Part shown: piece by piece, positions 6,082 through 7,100 of the stretch
Layout: the number at the start of each line of letters is the position of its first letter
How positions within the stretch are numbered: position 1 is the stretch's first letter
Origin: a bacterium HR27
Lineage (GTDB): Bacteria; Chloroflexota; Chloroflexia; Thermomicrobiales; Thermomicrobiaceae
Assembly (NCBI GenBank): GCA_002898975.1
Contig: BEID01000066.1
Location: 1-7,100, forward strand
Direction: 5' to 3'
DNA: 7,100 nt
Made by a program: the position numbers and the translations under genes
Notes under the pieces: generated by a model
What the model saw: the letters and a program-made list of their open reading frames with translations, nothing else
What the model was told of the DNA's origin: nothing
Databases searched by the model: none

Positions 6082-6261
6082 ATGGAGCATCTTCTGGATC
6101 CTACTGTTCGGCAAGAACTCGAGGGGCGCATCCGGCGTATCGAGGAGGGGGAACGGCCAGAGCCGTATACGAATCTCGACTGGATCCTCATGTGGGTTGT
6201 GACTGCCGTGGTTCTCTTCCTCTTCGTCGCTCTCGTGGTTAATCTCTTGCTGCACCGTTAA
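6082..6261 (+). CDS. Small single-span membrane protein
   Basis: This 59-residue protein is of a family I do not recognise. Residues 1-33 are hydrophilic and rich in Glu and Arg (RQELEGRIRRIEEGE), likely a short amphipathic helix. Residues 34-57 (WILMWVVTAVVLFLF onward) form one transmembrane helix, and the chain ends in His-Arg. The ATG at 6082 is chosen over the in-frame ATG at 6028 because it has an excellent AAGGAGGGGG Shine-Dalgarno (from 6068), and the 6028 start would overlap the predicted -10. The stop is 26 nt before the permease start, so the two are co-transcribed. By analogy with small proteins encoded beside transporters of other families, it may be an accessory or stabilising partner of the permease; that role is inference. 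The orderly start, membrane helix and operon position make it a likely real gene. Confidence 0.8.
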   Translation: MEHLLDPTVRQELEGRIRRIEEGERPEPYTNLDWILMWVVTAVVLFLFVALVVNLLLHR

Positions 6262-6273
6262 GCTCGGTGAGGG

Positions 6274-6279
6274 AAGGAG
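6274..6279 (+). promoter_or_regulatory. Shine-Dalgarno that sets the permease GTG start
   Basis: AAGGAG lies 8 nt before the GTG at 6288. No in-frame ATG occurs near the N-terminus; the ATG at 6316 is out of frame. Another in-frame GTG at 6267 would precede this site and lacks its own, so 6288 is preferred. Confidence 0.6.
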
Positions 6280-6287
6280 TTGGGAAG

Positions 6288-7100
6288 GTGGCTCAGCAAC
6301 AAGAGTCTATTCAGCATGAGGTCTACTTCGGTATCCTGCCTGTCTTGCGTAGTGAGCGGCAGTTCGGGTTGCTCGACTTCCTGTTAGTACAGGTCGGATT
6401 CGGTATCGCGGCGTGGAGTTTTCTCGTCGGAGGGTACACAGGCTCGGTGCTCCCGGCCGGTCCGGCGATTGCCGCAATTCTTTTCGGTAACGCGATTCCG
6501 GTGTTCCTTATCAGTGTGCTTGCGATACTGTATGCACGTTACGGTGTCGATACCTTTATCGGTGCGCGGGCGATTCTCGGTCCCCGGGGAAGCAACGTCT
6601 TCCTCGCCATCTTTGCTATCCTGAACCTGGGTTGGATCACGATTGCCTGTTTCATGCTCGGTGAATCGGCGATTCGCGTGGCGGGTGCCTTTGGGGCTCC
6701 CGAGTGGTTGGCTTCGCGGACGATCGGGGCACCGATTTTTGCCATCGCAGCTTTCGTCATCGCGTGGTGGCTCGCTTTGCAGGGGCCGATCGCTATTCGG
6801 TTGTTCACTCGAGTCGGTGTGCCTTCTATGGTGCTGATCATTTTAGGGTTGATTTTCTACATTGTGGTCCGGAATGGTGTCTCGGCTGTCTGGAATGCGG
6901 AGCCGCCGTCCCCGTATGACTCGCCAGTACGCGGCCTTGCCTCGGCGATCGAGTGGAACGTGGGGCTCGGTTTCTCCTGGCTTCCCTACATCGGGCAATG
7001 GAACCGGCTCGCGAAGGATGAACGAACGGCACTGCTCGGGACTTATCTCGGTTGGGGCGTCCTCTTGAACGTTGCGGCTCTCCTCGGTGCGCTGACAGCG
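6288..7100 (+). CDS. NCS1-type nucleobase (purine/cytosine) permease, 3' end cut by window
   Basis: The frame is open for 271 codons to the window edge with no stop. NCS1 permeases are about 400-500 residues with 12 helices and a LeuT fold. They import purines, cytosine, hydantoins or related compounds with Na+ or H+. The N-terminus (about 1-24) is polar. Hydrophobic segments follow at about 26-49, 55-82, 103-124, 146-164, 179-196, 222-236 and 247-271. Family-like features are the Gly-rich first helix (VGFGIAAWSFLVGG), the LGW motif in the third helix (114-116) and GFSWLPYIGQWNR before the seventh helix. The last resembles the SWxP...R region in this superfamily. Base composition is slightly less GC-rich than the hydroxylase genes. 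The substrate cannot be read from this part; the divergent molybdenum hydroxylases make an N-heterocycle plausible (inference). Another APC-superfamily transporter is the main alternative. Confidence 0.8.
   Translation, partial: MAQQQESIQHEVYFGILPVLRSERQFGLLDFLLVQVGFGIAAWSFLVGGYTGSVLPAGPAIAAILFGNAIPVFLISVLAILYARYGVDTFIGARAILGPRGSNVFLAIFAILNLGWITIACFMLGESAIRVAGAFGAPEWLASRTIGAPIFAIAAFVIAWWLALQGPIAIRLFTRVGVPSMVLIILGLIFYIVVRNGVSAVWNAEPPSPYDSPVRGLASAIEWNVGLGFSWLPYIGQWNRLAKDERTALLGTYLGWGVLLNVAALLGALTA

Overview
The window is GC-rich bacterial DNA. It carries CoxL-type molybdenum hydroxylase genes, an NCS1-type permease, a decayed Uma2-family gene and short palindromic intergenic repeats. Together these resemble a thermophilic member of the Chloroflexota, perhaps class Thermomicrobia. 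That assignment comes from gene content and codon style only and is moderate to low in certainty.

Layout, left to right. Positions 1-148 hold no gene I can name. Positions 149-262 form a small element with perfect 12-bp terminal inverted repeats, each joined to a 9-bp-stem hairpin (REPIN- or MITE-like). Positions 263-896 (+) are a Uma2/DUF820-family nuclease-like gene broken by a frameshift in a G5 run and by an in-frame TGA; a third hairpin of the same repeat family lies at its 5' end. A 14-bp perfect stem-loop (942-973) separates it from two convergent minus-strand genes. These genes (5820-3490, then 3320-993) are tandem paralogs encoding 776- and 775-residue molybdopterin-binding large subunits of the xanthine dehydrogenase / form II CoxL family. 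Both keep the AYRGAGR motif, the GGGFG motif and the catalytic glutamate (KGxGE). No FAD-binding or 2Fe-2S partner gene is present in the window.

A 261-bp divergent intergenic region follows. It contains a good plus-strand promoter (TTGACA-18 bp-TACGAT) and an imperfect dyad that could be an operator. From it runs a short operon: a 59-residue single-membrane-span protein (6082-6261) and, 26 nt later, the first 271 residues of an NCS1-type nucleobase permease (6288 to the window edge, GTG start).

A working interpretation (inference): an N-heterocyclic or other small organic substrate is imported by the permease and hydroxylated by molybdenum enzymes built on the divergently encoded large subunits. 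The paralogs appear to be both diverging and homogenising. They share a stretch of 83 identical residues encoded by about 98 % identical DNA, yet differ strongly just before the AYRGAGR motif, near the presumed substrate pocket. The most notable items are this paralog pair without partner subunits, the conversion-like tract, the small membrane protein beside the permease, and the covarying hairpins of the repeat element.
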